Positions 10,024 to 19,400 of a DNA stretch of 64,000 nucleotides are shown in pieces (position 1 is the stretch's first letter; the number at the start of each line of letters is the position of its first letter). The translations under genes were made by a program, and so were the position numbers. This stretch comes from Alienimonas californiensis. GTDB taxonomy: Bacteria; Planctomycetota; Planctomycetia; Planctomycetales; Planctomycetaceae. The notes beneath the pieces were generated by a model. That model did not search any database. It saw only the letters and a list, made by a program, of their open reading frames with translations, and was not told the origin of the DNA. The stretch lies in the NCBI RefSeq assembly GCF_007743815.1, contig NZ_CP036265.1, positions 124,001 to 188,000 on the forward strand. Direction: 5' to 3'.

Positions 10024-11754
10024 TTGCGCCGCCTCGCCCTCGCCCTGCTGTTCCTCACCTCCGGCGGGGTCGCCGTCGGCGCTCCGCAGCCGCCGTCCGA
10101 GGAGCTTCGCTCCGACGCCGCACAGCCCGCGGCACAGTCGGAGGGGGAGGCGGCGGACCGGCCGAACATTCTGTTCGCCTTCGCGGACGATTGGGGCCGT
10201 TACGCCGGCGCCTACGCCGCCCTCGACGGCGACGCCCGCAACGACCTGTCCAAAGCGACCGGCTTCGCCACGCCGAACTTCGATCAGATCGCGGGCAACG
10301 GCGTCCTCTTCACCCACGCCTACGTCAACGCCCCCAGTTGCACGCCCTGCCGCAGTTCCCTGCTGACCGGCCGGCCGTTCTACACGACCGGATTGGGCGC
10401 GATCCTCAACGGGGCGCAGTGGGACGGCTCCATCAAGAGCTACCCCGAAGCCCTGGAGGAGGGCGGCTACTTCGTCGGGCAGACCTACAAGGTCTGGAGC
10501 CCCGGCACCCCGAACGACGCCCCCATCGGCGGCAACCGCACCGCCTACGAGAAGGCCGGCGGACGGTTTAACGGATTCTCCAAGATCGTCTCCAAGGCCA
10601 ACGACCCCGACGCCGCCGGTACGGAGTTGTACAAAGAAGTCCTCGACAACTTCACCGCCTTCCTGAAGGACGCGGAGGACTCCGGCAAGCCGTGGCACTA
10701 CTGGTTCGGGCCCACCAACGTGCACCGCACCTGGGCGCAGGGCAGCGGCAAGAAAATCTGGGGCATCGAACCGGACAGCCTGAAGGGCAAGATGCCGCCC
10801 TTCCTGCCGGACGTCCCGGAGGTGCGGCAGGACTTCGCCGATTACCTCGGCGAGGTGATGGCCTTCGACAACGCCCTTGGCGTGCTGCTGAAGGAGCTGA
10901 AAGACCGCGGCGAGCTGGAGAACACCGTGATCGCCGTCAGCGGGGACCACGGCGCCCCCGGCTTCCCCCGCGGGAAAACGAACCTGTACGACTTCGGCGT
11001 CGCGGTCCCGTTGGCGATCGCCGGGCCGGGCGTCTCCGCGGGGCTGGACGCCAACGGGCGGGTCGTCACGGACTTCGTCACCCTGCCGGACCTCGCCCCC
11101 ACGTTCTTGGACATCGCCGGCGTGCCGCTGCCGGAGGGCATGACCGCCCACAGCCTGGCGCCGGTCCTCGTCACCGATGAGGAAGACCGCGTGGACGAGG
11201 CCCGCGACGCGGCGTTCTTCGGCCGGGAACGGCACGTCGCCAGCGCCCGCGAGGGCTACCTGCCCTATCCCCAGCGCGGCATTCGCACCGACGACTACCT
11301 CTACATCCGCAACTTCGCCCCGGACCGCTGGCCGCAGGGCACCGCCCCCGGCTACGGCCTACCGGGCGAGATGCCGGACGAGCGGGCCCTCAACAGCAAC
11401 ACCCGGGCCGCCTTCCCCGACGTCGACGCCGGCCCCACCAAGGCGTGGACGATCCTGCACCGCGACGACAACGAGGCGACGAAGCGGGCCTTCGAACTCG
11501 GCTACCTGCGGCGCCCCGGCGAGGAGCTGTACGCCATCGCGGAGGACCCCCACCAGATGAAGAACCTCGCCGACGATCCCGCCCACGCGCAGGCGAAGGC
11601 GGAGTTGTCCGCGCGGCTGATGGAGCATCTGAAGGCCAACGGCGATCCGCGGGTCACCGGGGACGGTTCGACTTTCGATAAGCCGCCCTTCGCCGCTCAA
11701 GAGGGCTACGAACGGCTGCAGAATGGCGGGATGAAGCGGTCCGGCGGCGGCTGA
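10024..11754 (+). CDS. Secreted formylglycine-dependent sulfatase
   Basis: This is a type I sulfatase of the alkaline phosphatase superfamily, which removes sulfate esters from polysaccharides or related substrates. From the TTG start at 10024 the protein has 576 residues and a signal peptide ([15 protein letters not shown]), and a GGAGAG site lies about eight bases upstream. [12 protein letters not shown] supplies the metal-binding aspartates. [12 protein letters not shown] holds the C-x-P-x-R formylglycine motif, with the modified cysteine at about residue 106. [19 protein letters not shown] is the second metal-site motif. Such sulfatases are abundant in Planctomycetota that degrade sulfated algal glycans. 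No maturase or glycan operon is adjacent, so the substrate is unknown. Confidence 0.9.
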   Translation: MRRLALALLFLTSGGVAVGAPQPPSEELRSDAAQPAAQSEGEAADRPNILFAFADDWGRYAGAYAALDGDARNDLSKATGFATPNFDQIAGNGVLFTHAYVNAPSCTPCRSSLLTGRPFYTTGLGAILNGAQWDGSIKSYPEALEEGGYFVGQTYKVWSPGTPNDAPIGGNRTAYEKAGGRFNGFSKIVSKANDPDAAGTELYKEVLDNFTAFLKDAEDSGKPWHYWFGPTNVHRTWAQGSGKKIWGIEPDSLKGKMPPFLPDVPEVRQDFADYLGEVMAFDNALGVLLKELKDRGELENTVIAVSGDHGAPGFPRGKTNLYDFGVAVPLAIAGPGVSAGLDANGRVVTDFVTLPDLAPTFLDIAGVPLPEGMTAHSLAPVLVTDEEDRVDEARDAAFFGRERHVASAREGYLPYPQRGIRTDDYLYIRNFAPDRWPQGTAPGYGLPGEMPDERALNSNTRAAFPDVDAGPTKAWTILHRDDNEATKRAFELGYLRRPGEELYAIAEDPHQMKNLADDPAHAQAKAELSARLMEHLKANGDPRVTGDGSTFDKPPFAAQEGYERLQNGGMKRSGGG

Positions 11755-11921
11755 GTTCCGCCGCGGCGGGGCGTTCGGAGGCGGTTCGCGGAGGCTCTCG
11801 TCAGGTTCCCGCGGACAAGCCGGCCGTGATTTGCGTAGAGTAGTCGCCGACCCCTTCGCAGCTTGCCGCCCCGCCCCTCTCGCATCCGCGGGCGCGGCGG
11901 CGCCCACGGACCGGACCCATC

Positions 11922-14084
11922 GTGACGGACACTCTGTTTTCGCTCGCCGCGGCCGCCCCGCCGCTCGGCGTCGCCGCCCCGCTCGCCGCGTTCTCGCTGA
12001 GCGGGCTGTTCGCCAAATTGCTCAGCCTGCTGTGGGTCGCCCTGGGGCTGGGGCTGGTCATCTTCTTTCACGAACTCGGCCACTTCGCCGTCGCCAAGTG
12101 GTGCGGGGTGCGGGTGGAGCGGTTCAGCATCGGCTTCGGGCCGGTGTTGTTCTCCAAGACCCGCGGGGAGACGGAGTACGCGCTGTCCGCGTTCCCGCTG
12201 GGCGGCTACGTCAAGATGCTGGGCCAGGACGACATCGACCCCTCCCAGCTGACCAGCGACGAGATCGCCGAGGACCCGCGCAGCTACAGCGCCAAGCCGG
12301 TCTGGCAGCGGATGGCGATCATCAGCGCCGGGGTGACGATGAACCTGATCACCGCGGTGGTGTTTTTCGCGGTTGCCCTGTGGCTGGGCATGCAGGCGCC
12401 GTCGGCGGTCGTCGGTCAGGTGACGACCGGCGGGCCGGCCTGGACCGCGGGTGTGGAGCCGGGCGACATCCTGCGGAACGTGGGCGGGCGGAAGGTAATC
12501 ACCTTCAACGATGTGGCCCTCGCCACCGCCCTCTCCTGGGGCGACACCCTGCCGCTGCGGGGCTACCGGGCGGACGGAACCCGCTTCGAGTTGGAACTCG
12601 ACCCGGACGACTCCGGCACCCGCCGCACCGCGGGCTTTGCGCCCTCCCTAGGCCTGACGCTGGGAACGCTCTCGGCCGAGAGCAAGTCGGCCGTGCACCC
12701 GACCTCCCCCGCCGCCGCCGTCGCGGACCGCGTGCGGCCGGGCGACGAACTGATCGCCGCCCGGGTCCTCCCCGCCCCCGCACCGCCCGCCGACGGCGAC
12801 GCCGAAGAGGGTGAAGACGGCGCCGCCGAACCGGCCGCGACGGAGGCCGTGCCGCTGACCTCGTTCATCAACTACTCCGCGGTCGTCGGGGCGGCGGCGG
12901 ATCGGCCGATTGAGTTCACCCTCCGCCGTCCGGACGCGGACGATCCTGACGCGACGGGCGAGACGTTCTCCGTCACCGTCGGCCCCACGCCGGTGCGGTC
13001 CCTGGGCCTGCGGGTTTCGCCTCAGCCGATCGCCGCCATCCGGGCCGGCTCCCCCGCCGAGGCCGCCGGGCTGCGGGTCGGCGACGAACTGTCGAAGGTC
13101 GACGGCCGGGACGTGGGGCTGGACCTCGACCCGCTGCGGCTGCCGAACGCGTTCTTCGAGCGGGCCGGCGAGGCGGTGCCGGTGGAGGTCGTGCGGACCG
13201 GCGAGGACGGCGGGCCGTCCGTCGTCAAGCTGACGATCACCCCCGACGCCCGCCCGGGCTGGATCTCCCGCCCCTCTGCCCCCACCGAACCGCTGGACGT
13301 GCCGGCCCTGGGCGCCGCGTTCCACCTCAACCCGGTCATCACGGAAGTCACGCCCGGCGGCCCCGCGGACCGGGCCGGCCTGAAGGCGAACGACAAGATC
13401 GTCGCCGCCACCTTCACCGCCCCCAAGCCCGCCGCCGGCGAAGAGGGCCGCGAGGCGATCAAAATCCCCTTCGAGAACGAGAAGGTGGAGGACTGGAACC
13501 CGTTCGCCTACGTGTTCACCCTCGCCCAGGAACTGCCGGAGGACACGCTCACGTTGACGGTAAAACGCGACGGGACGCAGCAGACCGTCACGCTGACGCC
13601 GGCCCCCGCCGACGACTGGTACTTCCCCACCCGCGGCTTCCTCCTGCCGCGCGAGTTGATCGAACGGCGGAGCGATTCCGCCGCCGACGCCCTCCGCGAC
13701 GGCCTCCGCGAGACCCGCACCGTCGTGGAGCAGATGTACCTCACGCTCGGCAGCCTGCTGACCGGCCGGCTGAGCATTAAAAACCTTCGCGGCCCGCCGG
13801 GGATTATCTCTGAGGGGATGCGGATCGCCGACAACGGGCCGGCGGACTTCCTGCACTTCCTGGGGTTCCTCAGCGTAAACCTGGCGGTGCTGAACTTCCT
13901 GCCGATCCCCGTGCTGGACGGCGGCCACATGGTCTGGCTGATGTGGGAGGCCGTCACCCGCAAGAAGCCCAGCGAGGGCCTGGTAATCGGCGCCGCCTAC
14001 GTCGGGCTGGGGATGATCGTGCTGTTGATGCTCACGGTGATTTACCTGGACATCTTCGAGCACAACGTCTTCGGCTGGGGCTGA
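11922..14084 (+). CDS. rseP: RseP-family site-2 membrane metalloprotease with four PDZ-like domains
   Basis: Site-2 proteases of the M50 family cut transmembrane anti-sigma factors or remnant signal peptides inside the membrane. The zinc motif HELGH is at residues 50-54, inside the first membrane helix. The LDGGH third ligand site lies near residue 665, inside the C-terminal helices (NFLPIPVLDGGHMVW). At 720 residues the protein is far longer than the roughly 450 of E. coli RseP. The extra length is periplasmic and contains four PDZ-like segments, with GDxL/I-type cores near residues 185, 270, 390 and 490. The start is GTG at 11922. Adjacent genes do not include a sigma/anti-sigma pair, so the substrate is unknown. 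Confidence 0.9.
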   Translation: MTDTLFSLAAAAPPLGVAAPLAAFSLSGLFAKLLSLLWVALGLGLVIFFHELGHFAVAKWCGVRVERFSIGFGPVLFSKTRGETEYALSAFPLGGYVKMLGQDDIDPSQLTSDEIAEDPRSYSAKPVWQRMAIISAGVTMNLITAVVFFAVALWLGMQAPSAVVGQVTTGGPAWTAGVEPGDILRNVGGRKVITFNDVALATALSWGDTLPLRGYRADGTRFELELDPDDSGTRRTAGFAPSLGLTLGTLSAESKSAVHPTSPAAAVADRVRPGDELIAARVLPAPAPPADGDAEEGEDGAAEPAATEAVPLTSFINYSAVVGAAADRPIEFTLRRPDADDPDATGETFSVTVGPTPVRSLGLRVSPQPIAAIRAGSPAEAAGLRVGDELSKVDGRDVGLDLDPLRLPNAFFERAGEAVPVEVVRTGEDGGPSVVKLTITPDARPGWISRPSAPTEPLDVPALGAAFHLNPVITEVTPGGPADRAGLKANDKIVAATFTAPKPAAGEEGREAIKIPFENEKVEDWNPFAYVFTLAQELPEDTLTLTVKRDGTQQTVTLTPAPADDWYFPTRGFLLPRELIERRSDSAADALRDGLRETRTVVEQMYLTLGSLLTGRLSIKNLRGPPGIISEGMRIADNGPADFLHFLGFLSVNLAVLNFLPIPVLDGGHMVWLMWEAVTRKKPSEGLVIGAAYVGLGMIVLLMLTVIYLDIFEHNVFGWG

Positions 14085-14130
14085 GAAGTCCCCGAGGGTT
14101 CGAGGCGACCTTCTCGCTCCGAACGTTCGC

Positions 14131-14177
14131 TTGCGGTTTCGCGGGGCCCCTCAGCAGTCGGGCCCGCGAAACCGCAA
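14131..14177. terminator. Bidirectional hairpin between convergent genes
   Basis: An 18-base arm at 14160-14177 pairs with 14131-14149 with a single bulged base, and the loop is about ten bases. It lies between the end of rseP (+) and the end of the secreted-protein gene (-), so it could end both transcripts. Its core (cgcttgcggtttcgcg) resembles a smaller hairpin at 63608-63621, which suggests a dispersed repeat family. Confidence 0.6.
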
Positions 14178-14189
14178 ACGGTCGCCCCG

Positions 14190-14900
14190 TTACCGCCCGC
14201 TGGCGGGGGTGATCTGGCCGCTCATCATCACTTTCAATTTGCCGGTGGGCCGGGCGCCGACCGGCAGGTTCAGGCGGACCATCAGCAGGCCGGTTTCGTC
14301 GGCGGTGCGTTCGATCTCCCCGCCGGCGCCGAGGGTGAACACCTTCGGTTTGTCCTTCTCGTTGCCGCGGTTTCCGGTCCGGCCGCCCCGGGCCGCGGCG
14401 GCGGCGGCGTTCGGATCGACGTAGGCGCCGATCAGGGCGCCCAGCGGGGCGTCGGAGATCAGCCCCGCGGCGACATCGCCGGGCGGCAGACCGTCGACCG
14501 TCGAGCTGCCGGTCATCGAGATCCGGTAGGAGCCCGCCGCCGCCAAACGAAAGGCGGCGCCCTCGCGGACCTGGGCGACCGGCTGCCATTCCGTGGAGGC
14601 GTCGATCGTCAGCACGGTCTCGCCGGCACTGAGCACGTCGTTCTGCAACTCCTTGAGCTTCGCTTCCAGGGCGGCGTTGTCCGGGACCACCTTCTTGACC
14701 GTTTCCAGCAGGGCCATCGCCGCGCCGGGATCGCCGGCCTTCTCGTACTCCGTCGCCAGATCGACCGCTCCGCGGACGTATTCGGTCTGCAGCTTCTCCG
14801 CCTTGGTGTTCAGGGCCGCGGTGTTCTGGGCGAACGCCGGCGGCAGCGAGGGCACGAGGAGGAGGGCGACGGCGAGGGCCGTCAGGCGGGCGGCGGACAT
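14190..14900 (-). CDS. Secreted protein of unknown function with N-terminal helical repeat
   Basis: The 236-residue protein has a clear signal peptide (ALAVALLLVPSLPPAFAQ). A helical segment follows, resembling a tetratricopeptide-like repeat (EYEKAGDPGAAMALLETVKK, residues about 50-70). The second half is beta-rich (ETVLTIDASTEWQPVAQVRE, GSYRISMTGSS) and ends with LLMVRLNLPVGARPTGKLKV, reminiscent of the sugar-binding LecA/PA-IL-type or related jelly-roll domains. That resemblance is by eye only. The product is likely periplasmic. It is convergent with rseP and divergent from deoC. No enzymatic motif is visible. Confidence 0.65.
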   Translation of the reverse strand: MSAARLTALAVALLLVPSLPPAFAQNTAALNTKAEKLQTEYVRGAVDLATEYEKAGDPGAAMALLETVKKVVPDNAALEAKLKELQNDVLSAGETVLTIDASTEWQPVAQVREGAAFRLAAAGSYRISMTGSSTVDGLPPGDVAAGLISDAPLGALIGAYVDPNAAAAAARGGRTGNRGNEKDKPKVFTLGAGGEIERTADETGLLMVRLNLPVGARPTGKLKVMMSGQITPASGR

Positions 14901-15013
14901 CGGTCGGGGCGCAGGGGTTTGGAAACGGGGCGAACCGCCCGAGCGTAGCCGCCCCCCCGCCCCCGCCGCGAGCGGGCACGGCGGGGGCGGCCGGGGGCCG
15001 CTACGATCGCGGC

Positions 15014-15760
15014 ATGGTTCCCTTCGACTCCTCCCAACCGGACTGGACGCTGCCTGACCTCGCCGGGTTGATCGACCATGCCCTGCTGGCGCCCACGCTG
15101 ACCGCCGCGGACTACGACCGCGGCTGCGACCTCGCCGCGGCCTATCAGGTCGCCAGCGTGTGCGTCTCCCCGCATAAAATCGCCGACGTCGCCCGCCGGC
15201 TCCGCGGGACCGGGGTGAAGGTCGGCACGGTGATCGGCTTCCCCCACGGCCTGCACGCCTCGGCGATCAAAGCCGCCGAGGCCCGCACGGCGCTGGCCGA
15301 CGGGGCCGTCGAACTGGACATGGTCGTCAACGTCTCCCGCATTAAAACCGGCGATTGGGACTACGTCTCCCGCGATATCGCCGCCGTCACCGCCGCGGCC
15401 CGCGAGGCGGGGGCGAAGACGAAGGTGATCTTCGAAACCGGCCATCTGACCGACCCGGAGAAGATTAAATTGTGCGAACTCTGCGGCGTCGCCGGGGCGG
15501 ACTGGGTGAAGACCAGCACCGGCTTCGGCCCCGGCGGGGCGACCGATCACGACCTCAACCTGATGCGGCAACACGCCCCGCCGGGCGTGCAGGTGAAGGC
15601 CAGCGGCGGGATCAAGACGCTGGACCGGCTGCTGGAAGTGCGGGCGCTGGGCGTGACCCGGGCCGGGATGAGCGGCACCGCCGCCGTGCTTGGCGAAGCC
15701 TGCGACCGCCTCGGCCTGCCCCGGCGGTGGAGCGAGCCCGCGACCGACGGCGCCTACTGA
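15014..15760 (+). CDS. deoC: Deoxyribose-phosphate aldolase
   Basis: DeoC splits 2-deoxy-D-ribose 5-phosphate into glyceraldehyde 3-phosphate and acetaldehyde in nucleoside catabolism. The 248-residue TIM-barrel protein contains LIDHALLAPTLT at the start. The Schiff-base lysine is in VKTSTGF at residue 166. The second lysine motif, VQVKASGGIKT, is near residue 197. VIGFPHG and ELDMVVNVSRIKTGDW are further family signatures. The start is ATG at 15014. A cluster of three perfect hairpins directly follows the gene. No other nucleoside-salvage gene is adjacent. Confidence 0.95.
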   Translation: MVPFDSSQPDWTLPDLAGLIDHALLAPTLTAADYDRGCDLAAAYQVASVCVSPHKIADVARRLRGTGVKVGTVIGFPHGLHASAIKAAEARTALADGAVELDMVVNVSRIKTGDWDYVSRDIAAVTAAAREAGAKTKVIFETGHLTDPEKIKLCELCGVAGADWVKTSTGFGPGGATDHDLNLMRQHAPPGVQVKASGGIKTLDRLLEVRALGVTRAGMSGTAAVLGEACDRLGLPRRWSEPATDGAY

Positions 15761-15777
15761 TCGGATGCGCCGTCTCT

Positions 15778-15865
15778 CGGGGCGACGCTCTGCGTCGCCC
15801 CGCAGGGGCCGCGGAGCGTCCGGCCGCTCCGCGGCCCGTGCGTCCCGACGCAGAGCGTCGGGACG
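15778..15865. repeat. Three consecutive perfect hairpins (REP-like cluster)
   Basis: Three back-to-back perfect inverted repeats fill 88 bases after deoC. They are 15778-15802 (11-base stem, 3-base loop), 15806-15837 (13-base stem, 6-base loop) and 15841-15865 (11-base stem, 3-base loop). Hairpins 1 and 3 share the core gacgc-loop-gcgtc. The cluster may stop or stabilise the deoC transcript, and its structure is typical of repetitive extragenic palindromes. It has no T-tract. Confidence 0.8.
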
Positions 15866-15900
15866 AGTATGGAAGACACCCCTCGCCCCTCCTCCCGAAG

Positions 15901-16218
15901 ATGACGCACCCCGTGACCCCGGACGGCCGGTACTTCGTCGTCCGCGGCCGGCTGTGGCGGCGGTCGGACCCGTCGCTGCCGGAGGAGCGCCGGCAGGAGT
16001 TGGTGAATGAATTGATGGCCGCCCGCCGGGCCGTCGGCACCGCCAAGCGGGCCGACGACGCCGAGGCCCTCCGAGCCGCCCGGGCTGCGGTGGACGCGGC
16101 GAAGACGAACCTCGGCGAACGCGGCCCGGTCTGGTGGACGGACGGCGCCCCGGACCTCAACCGGCACATGGCGAAGAACACGCCGTACGCCGACTGGTTC
16201 GCCGCCTTGGACGTCTGA
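15901..16218 (+). CDS. Small conserved protein with WW tail motif, function unknown
   Basis: The 105-residue product begins with ATG at 15901. It has an N-terminal YFVVRGRLWRRSDPSLPEE segment, a central alanine-rich helix (residues about 35-70) and a highly conserved-looking tail, GERGPVWWTDGAP followed by NTPYADWF. I recall small hypothetical proteins with the same layout in many bacteria, but no function is known to me. There is no signal peptide or membrane helix. It lies 15 bases before the PLP-dependent decarboxylase gene, so the two are probably cotranscribed. Confidence 0.75.
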   Translation: MTHPVTPDGRYFVVRGRLWRRSDPSLPEERRQELVNELMAARRAVGTAKRADDAEALRAARAAVDAAKTNLGERGPVWWTDGAPDLNRHMAKNTPYADWFAALDV

Positions 16219-16233
16219 TCGTACCGTGCGCCG

Positions 16234-17769
16234 ATGCCCCCCACGCCCGCCCTGAATTCCTCATCCGCCGCCCTCGCCGCCGCCCGCGGCCGCATCGCCC
16301 CGGCCTACGACGCGGGGCTGTTTCGGGAGTCCGGCCACGCCGCCTGCGACGCCCTCGCTGATCACCTCGCCCGCAGCCTGGCGAACGAGGGGCCGGTGCT
16401 GAACTGGCACGCCCCGGCCGACAACGTCGCCGCCGCGGCCGCCGCGCTGCGGGGGGAGCCGGCGGGGTCCCCCGACGACATCGCCGGCCGGGTGCGGGGG
16501 TTGATCGAAACGGCGCTCAGTCGCGGGCAAAACCTGCATTCGCCGCGGTATATCGGCCATCAGGTGCCGGCCAGCGTGCCGATCGCCGGGCTGTTCGACG
16601 CCGTCGGCAGCGTGACGAACCAGCCCATGGCGATCTACGAGATGGGCCCCTTCGTCAGCGCCGCGGAGGAGGCCTGCGTGGCGGCGCTGGGGGCGAAGCT
16701 CGGTTACGCCCCCGGCACGTTCGCCGGCTTCGTCACCCACGGCGGGAGCCTCGCCAATACGACCTGCCTGCTGACCGCCCGCAACGTTTTATTCAAAGAG
16801 TGCTGGGAAAACGGCGTTCCCCGCACCGGCCCGGCGCCCGTGATCGTCGCCCACGGGGAGAGCCACTACTGCATGGCCCGGGCCGCCGGCCTGCTGGGGC
16901 TGGGTACCCGGCAGGTCGTCAAAGCGGCGCTGAACGATCGCCGGCAGATCGACCCGGTCCGGCTGGACGAGACGCTAACCGGCCTGCGGGCGGAGGGCGT
17001 GCCGATCGTGGCCGTCGCCGCCGGAGCCTGCGCCACGCCGGTGGGGGCGTTCGACGATCTGAACGCCGTCGCGGACGTCTGCGAGAAACACCACGTCTGG
17101 CTGCACGTCGACGCCGCCCACGGCGGGGCCGCGGCGTTCTCGCCGAAGCACCGGCACCTGTTAGACGGCGTCGAGCGGGCGGACAGCGTCATCTGGGACG
17201 CCCACAAAATGCTGTTTGTCCCCGCCCTGTGCGCGTTCGTCTTCTATAAGAACCGGGAGCATCGGTTCGAGGCCTTCCGGCAGGACGCCCCCTATTTATT
17301 CGACCCCTCCGACCCCGGCCTGGCGGAGCACGACAGCGGGATGAAAACGCTCGAATGCACCAAGCGGGCCGCCGCCTTGGGGCTGTGGGGCACGTGGGCG
17401 ACCTTCGGCGAAGGGTTGTTCCGCGACCTCGTCGACGTGACCTTCGCCCTCGCCCGCAGTCTCTATGAGAAGCTGTCCGCCGCGGAGGACTTCGAACCGC
17501 TCAACGATCCGCAGTGCAACATCGTCGCCTTCCGGCATGTACCGGACTTTTTAAAGGACGCCGACGACGCGACGCTCGGGCGGTTTCAGCACGATCTGCG
17601 GCGGGACCTCGTGCGGAGCGGGCGATTTTATATCGTCCCCACCGCGAAGGACGGCGTGCCGGCGCTGCGGTGCACGGTGATGAACCCGCTGACGACGGAG
17701 GCTCATCTGGACGAATTAATGAACGAACTGCGGACCCGCGGCCGGCGGCTGGGAGGACACGATGAATAG
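16234..17769 (+). CDS. Group II pyridoxal-phosphate-dependent decarboxylase
   Basis: The 511-residue protein belongs to the group II PLP decarboxylases (glutamate, aromatic amino acid, diaminobutyrate and cysteine-sulfinate enzymes). Conserved parts include HSPRYIGHQVPASVP near residue 108, THGGSLANTTCLL near 169, HVDAAHGGAA near 290 and the PLP lysine in WDAHKMLF at residue 325. The overall pattern is closest to diaminobutyrate or sulfinoalanine-type decarboxylases, but the substrate cannot be assigned. The 3' end overlaps the start of the AAA ATPase gene by eight bases, with a GGGAGGA site inside the decarboxylase frame, which points to translational coupling. The start is ATG at 16234. Confidence 0.85.
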   Translation: MPPTPALNSSSAALAAARGRIAPAYDAGLFRESGHAACDALADHLARSLANEGPVLNWHAPADNVAAAAAALRGEPAGSPDDIAGRVRGLIETALSRGQNLHSPRYIGHQVPASVPIAGLFDAVGSVTNQPMAIYEMGPFVSAAEEACVAALGAKLGYAPGTFAGFVTHGGSLANTTCLLTARNVLFKECWENGVPRTGPAPVIVAHGESHYCMARAAGLLGLGTRQVVKAALNDRRQIDPVRLDETLTGLRAEGVPIVAVAAGACATPVGAFDDLNAVADVCEKHHVWLHVDAAHGGAAAFSPKHRHLLDGVERADSVIWDAHKMLFVPALCAFVFYKNREHRFEAFRQDAPYLFDPSDPGLAEHDSGMKTLECTKRAAALGLWGTWATFGEGLFRDLVDVTFALARSLYEKLSAAEDFEPLNDPQCNIVAFRHVPDFLKDADDATLGRFQHDLRRDLVRSGRFYIVPTAKDGVPALRCTVMNPLTTEAHLDELMNELRTRGRRLGGHDE

Positions 17770-19270
17770 CGTCACGCTCGCGACGGCAGATGATTCGACA
17801 TGGATCGCCGCGGTGGCGATCGTCGGCGCCGGCTTGGCGATCGGGCTGCCGGCGGTGTTTTGGGAGAAGTGGAATCGGGGCTGGCGGCCGTTCGTCTCCG
17901 GGGCGGTGCGGCGGGCGCTGGGCGGGGAGGCGCATGCGATGCGGGCGGTGTCGCGGTCGCTGCCGAAGTTTCGGCTGGTCGATCTGCACCGGGCCGCGGA
18001 CCACGTCGCCGCCCGGGTCGCCGCGGAGCGGATCCCGGGGTCCGAACCGCAGGTGCTGGACCGGCAGGAGCCGTTCGATCTGGCGACCGTGCTGAGCGGC
18101 CGGACATGGCAGAACATGCCCTCGCCGATTGTGCCCTCCCCCCGCACCGCCCGGCCGATCGGCCGCGACGCCGACGGGCCGATCGAGGAACTGCTGCCGG
18201 ACGACTGCTTCTGGATCCTCCCCGCCCCGGCCCCCGGAACCGGCGGGGGGCGCCACGGGCCGGCCGTGCTACGGGTGCGGGCCTCCCACGAGTACGGCAA
18301 GCCGCAGGCGATCGTGGAGGCCGCCGCCGACAGCTTCGACGCCGCCGCGGCCCTGCTGGATGCGGTTGAGGAACGCTCCGTTTCGCACAGCGTCTACCGC
18401 GGGGCTCTGCTGGAGTTCCAGCATCAGGGCTCCTACGACGACGACGGCGAATACCGCGGCGGCGGGGAGCCGGAACTCAACTTCAAGCACCGCACCGCAT
18501 TGAAAGCGGAGGACATCGTCCTCGACCCGGAAACCCTGCCGGTGCTCAACCGCAACCTCGTCGAACATCACCGCCGGCACGCGGACCTCAAACGGCTCGG
18601 GCTGCCGTTGTCGAAGGGGCTGCTGTTCCACGGCCCGCCGGGCACCGGCAAGACCTATACCTGCCGCTATCTGGTCGGCACATTGCCGGAGGTGACCACG
18701 TTCGTCGTCGCCGGGCAGAGCCTGCATCAGGTCAAAAGCGTCTGCGGGCTGGCGAAGCTGTATGAACCAAGTCTGGTGATCCTGGAGGACGTGGACCTGG
18801 TGTTCACGGAGCGGGAGATGAACCCGCACACCAGCGCCCTGGGCGACTTGATGGACGAAATGGACGGCTTCCGACCGGACGAGGCCGTCAGTTTCATCCT
18901 CACCACGAACGCGCTCGAGCGGGTGGAGCGGGCGATTAAAGATCGCCCGGGGCGGATCGGGCAGTGCGTGTATTTCGGACCGCCGAATAAGGAGCTGCGG
19001 GCCCGGTATCTCGTTCAATACCTCAAGCGGTTCGACGCGACGGCCCTGGACGTACCGCAGTTGGCGGAGGACAGCCGCGGGGCGTCGCAGGCGTTTTTGA
19101 AGGAGTGGATCGCCCGGGCGGCACTGTTCGCATTGGAAGACGAGAGCCGACGGACGGTCGAACCGCTGCCGTTGACGATGACGGACTTCGAGGAGGCCCG
19201 GTCCGAACTGACCCGCAGCGGCGAACGCAGCGGGGCGATCGTGGGCTTCGGTGGGTTGTCGGCGGGGTGA
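17762..19270 (+). CDS. Membrane-anchored AAA+ ATPase
   Basis: This 502-residue protein has one N-terminal membrane helix (about residues 13-33, IAAVAIVGAGLAIGLPAVF), an uncharacterised middle region and a C-terminal AAA+ module. Walker A GPPGTGKT is at residues 291-298 and Walker B VILEDVD at about 339-345. A sensor-1-like ILTTNALE and an arginine-finger region DRPGRIGQ follow. The layout resembles membrane-linked AAA proteins of the FtsH/BCS1/proteasomal type, but without a metalloprotease HEXXH motif. The start ATG is supported by a GGGAGGA ribosome site four bases upstream. A hairpin at 19281-19313 follows. The cellular target is unknown; coupling to the decarboxylase gene is the only contextual clue. 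Confidence 0.8.
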   Translation: MNSVTLATADDSTWIAAVAIVGAGLAIGLPAVFWEKWNRGWRPFVSGAVRRALGGEAHAMRAVSRSLPKFRLVDLHRAADHVAARVAAERIPGSEPQVLDRQEPFDLATVLSGRTWQNMPSPIVPSPRTARPIGRDADGPIEELLPDDCFWILPAPAPGTGGGRHGPAVLRVRASHEYGKPQAIVEAAADSFDAAAALLDAVEERSVSHSVYRGALLEFQHQGSYDDDGEYRGGGEPELNFKHRTALKAEDIVLDPETLPVLNRNLVEHHRRHADLKRLGLPLSKGLLFHGPPGTGKTYTCRYLVGTLPEVTTFVVAGQSLHQVKSVCGLAKLYEPSLVILEDVDLVFTEREMNPHTSALGDLMDEMDGFRPDEAVSFILTTNALERVERAIKDRPGRIGQCVYFGPPNKELRARYLVQYLKRFDATALDVPQLAEDSRGASQAFLKEWIARAALFALEDESRRTVEPLPLTMTDFEEARSELTRSGERSGAIVGFGGLSAG

Positions 19271-19280
19271 GCGGACGCGA

Positions 19281-19313
19281 AGCGTCCCGGACCCTCCAAG
19301 GGTCCGGGACGCT
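19281..19313. repeat. Hairpin, copy 1 of a dispersed repeat (15-base stem)
   Basis: A perfect inverted repeat with 15-base arms and a 3-base loop (cca) starts ten bases after the AAA ATPase stop codon. The same 15-base arms occur at 31651-31683 after fumC, where only the loop differs (cga). It probably acts as a transcription terminator or mRNA stabiliser. The identical arms at two loci make it a repeated element rather than a chance hairpin. No T-run follows. Confidence 0.85.
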
Positions 19314-19400
19314 GCCGATCACTGGTTGCGGCCGCGTGCCCTCGCTGACGCTTCGGGTTAGTGTTCGGCGGCCCGCTCCCCGTCTTGAAGGTTCGTCCCG

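Noticed and set aside
9469-11235. Long minus-strand open frame opposite the sulfatase
   Set aside because: Antisense shadow of a clear sulfatase, with no recognisable motif.
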